A stretch of 64,000 nucleotides of DNA from Aphrocallistes beatrix (lineage: Eukaryota; Porifera; Hexactinellida; Sceptrulophora; Aphrocallistidae): assembly GCA_963281255.1 (NCBI GenBank), contig OY725494.1, positions 2,989,934 through 3,053,933 of the forward strand. The letters are read 5' to 3'. The notes beneath the pieces were generated by a model. The model was not told the origin of the DNA and searched no databases. It saw only the letters and a program-made list of their open reading frames with translations. A program made the position numbers and the translations under genes. Shown one piece after another: positions 63,706 through 64,000 of this stretch (positions are counted from its first letter, which is position 1; every line of letters starts with the position of its first letter).

Positions 63706-64000
63706 ATGTCTGTCCATGAAATATTCGACCTGGCTGTATTCCAGGACCGCATCATCCTTGGTGCCAAGCAAAGTTATACTTCTGGGGAAAAAATTTCCCT
63801 GTTGGAAATCTCACGGCCCACTTGTGACATCGTAGTGCGTCTTGATGTGATGCCGCTGTCTGGATTCGAGCGGTTCATCCCGCAATGTTACGGCCTATTC
63901 GGCATCATTCATCTGCTTACTGGTGCCTACGTCATCGTCATCACCGGTCGTGAGTTGGTAGGCGAGATCAGCAAGCATCAGGTGTGGCGTATCACCGCCA
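63706..64000 (+). CDS. SACM1L: Sac1-type phosphoinositide phosphatase, N-terminal part, cut by window end
   Basis: The frame stays open from the ATG to the window end (98 codons). HEIFDLAVFQDRII aligns with the start of SACM1L, and CYGLFGIIHLLTGAYVIVIT then GRELVG matches the conserved Sac-domain core. The family removes phosphate from PI4P and related lipids; the SACM1L form is anchored in the ER/Golgi by two C-terminal helices. The catalytic CX5R motif and the anchors lie beyond the window. An acceptor-like CTGTATTCCAG at 63734-63744 is in frame, but reading through it keeps residues that fit the family start, so the ATG at 63706 is preferred. GC content is higher than in the flank, as for MCM4 exons. 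Confidence 0.88.
   Translation, partial: MSVHEIFDLAVFQDRIILGAKQSYTSGEKISLLEISRPTCDIVVRLDVMPLSGFERFIPQCYGLFGIIHLLTGAYVIVITGRELVGEISKHQVWRITA

Overview
This is nuclear DNA from an animal. It is AT-rich, its coding exons are clearly more GC-rich than the spacers, and it has GT-AG spliceosomal introns from about 70 bases to over 10 kb. The gene set is animal-like: a DNA-binding ETS factor, a TRPM-type channel, MCM4, cytosolic aspartyl-tRNA synthetase, an NSUN7-like protein and a Sac1 phosphatase. I cannot name the species. A non-bilaterian or other early-branching invertebrate is plausible. Genes nested inside introns are reported to be frequent in ctenophores, so that group is a candidate, but nothing here proves it.

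Layout: an intronless NHL-repeat gene (minus, 106-1044) lies divergent to an eight-exon MCM4 (plus, 2359-11011). About 630 bases later starts a twenty-exon aspartyl-tRNA synthetase gene covering 40 kb (plus, 11646-52029). Its 11-kb fifth intron holds three complete intronless genes: a multi-pass membrane protein of unknown family (plus), a second unknown multi-pass protein with a large glycosylated ectodomain (minus) and a TRPM-like channel (minus). A small candidate gene sits in its second intron. Beyond it are a five-exon ETS factor (minus, 53982-55426), an intronless leucine-rich-repeat gene (minus, 56779-58020), an intronless NSUN7-like gene (plus, 60851-62632) and the first part of a Sac1 phosphatase gene cut by the window end (plus, from 63706).

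The introns and spacers are littered with small non-autonomous DNA transposons. Several have readable terminal inverted repeats and target-site duplications: hAT-type (8 bp), pogo/Tigger-type (TA) and Tc1/mariner-like. There are also one decayed integrase-core relic, tandem repeats, and several very clean hairpins. In MCM4, three of seven introns carry such an element within 20 to 35 bases of the 5' splice site.

The genes do not form a pathway: MCM4 serves DNA replication, the synthetase serves translation, Sac1 serves phosphoinositide turnover, and the ETS factor serves transcription. The most unusual part is the nest of membrane-protein genes inside the synthetase intron. Two of these three proteins end in a similar acidic PLLG tail.
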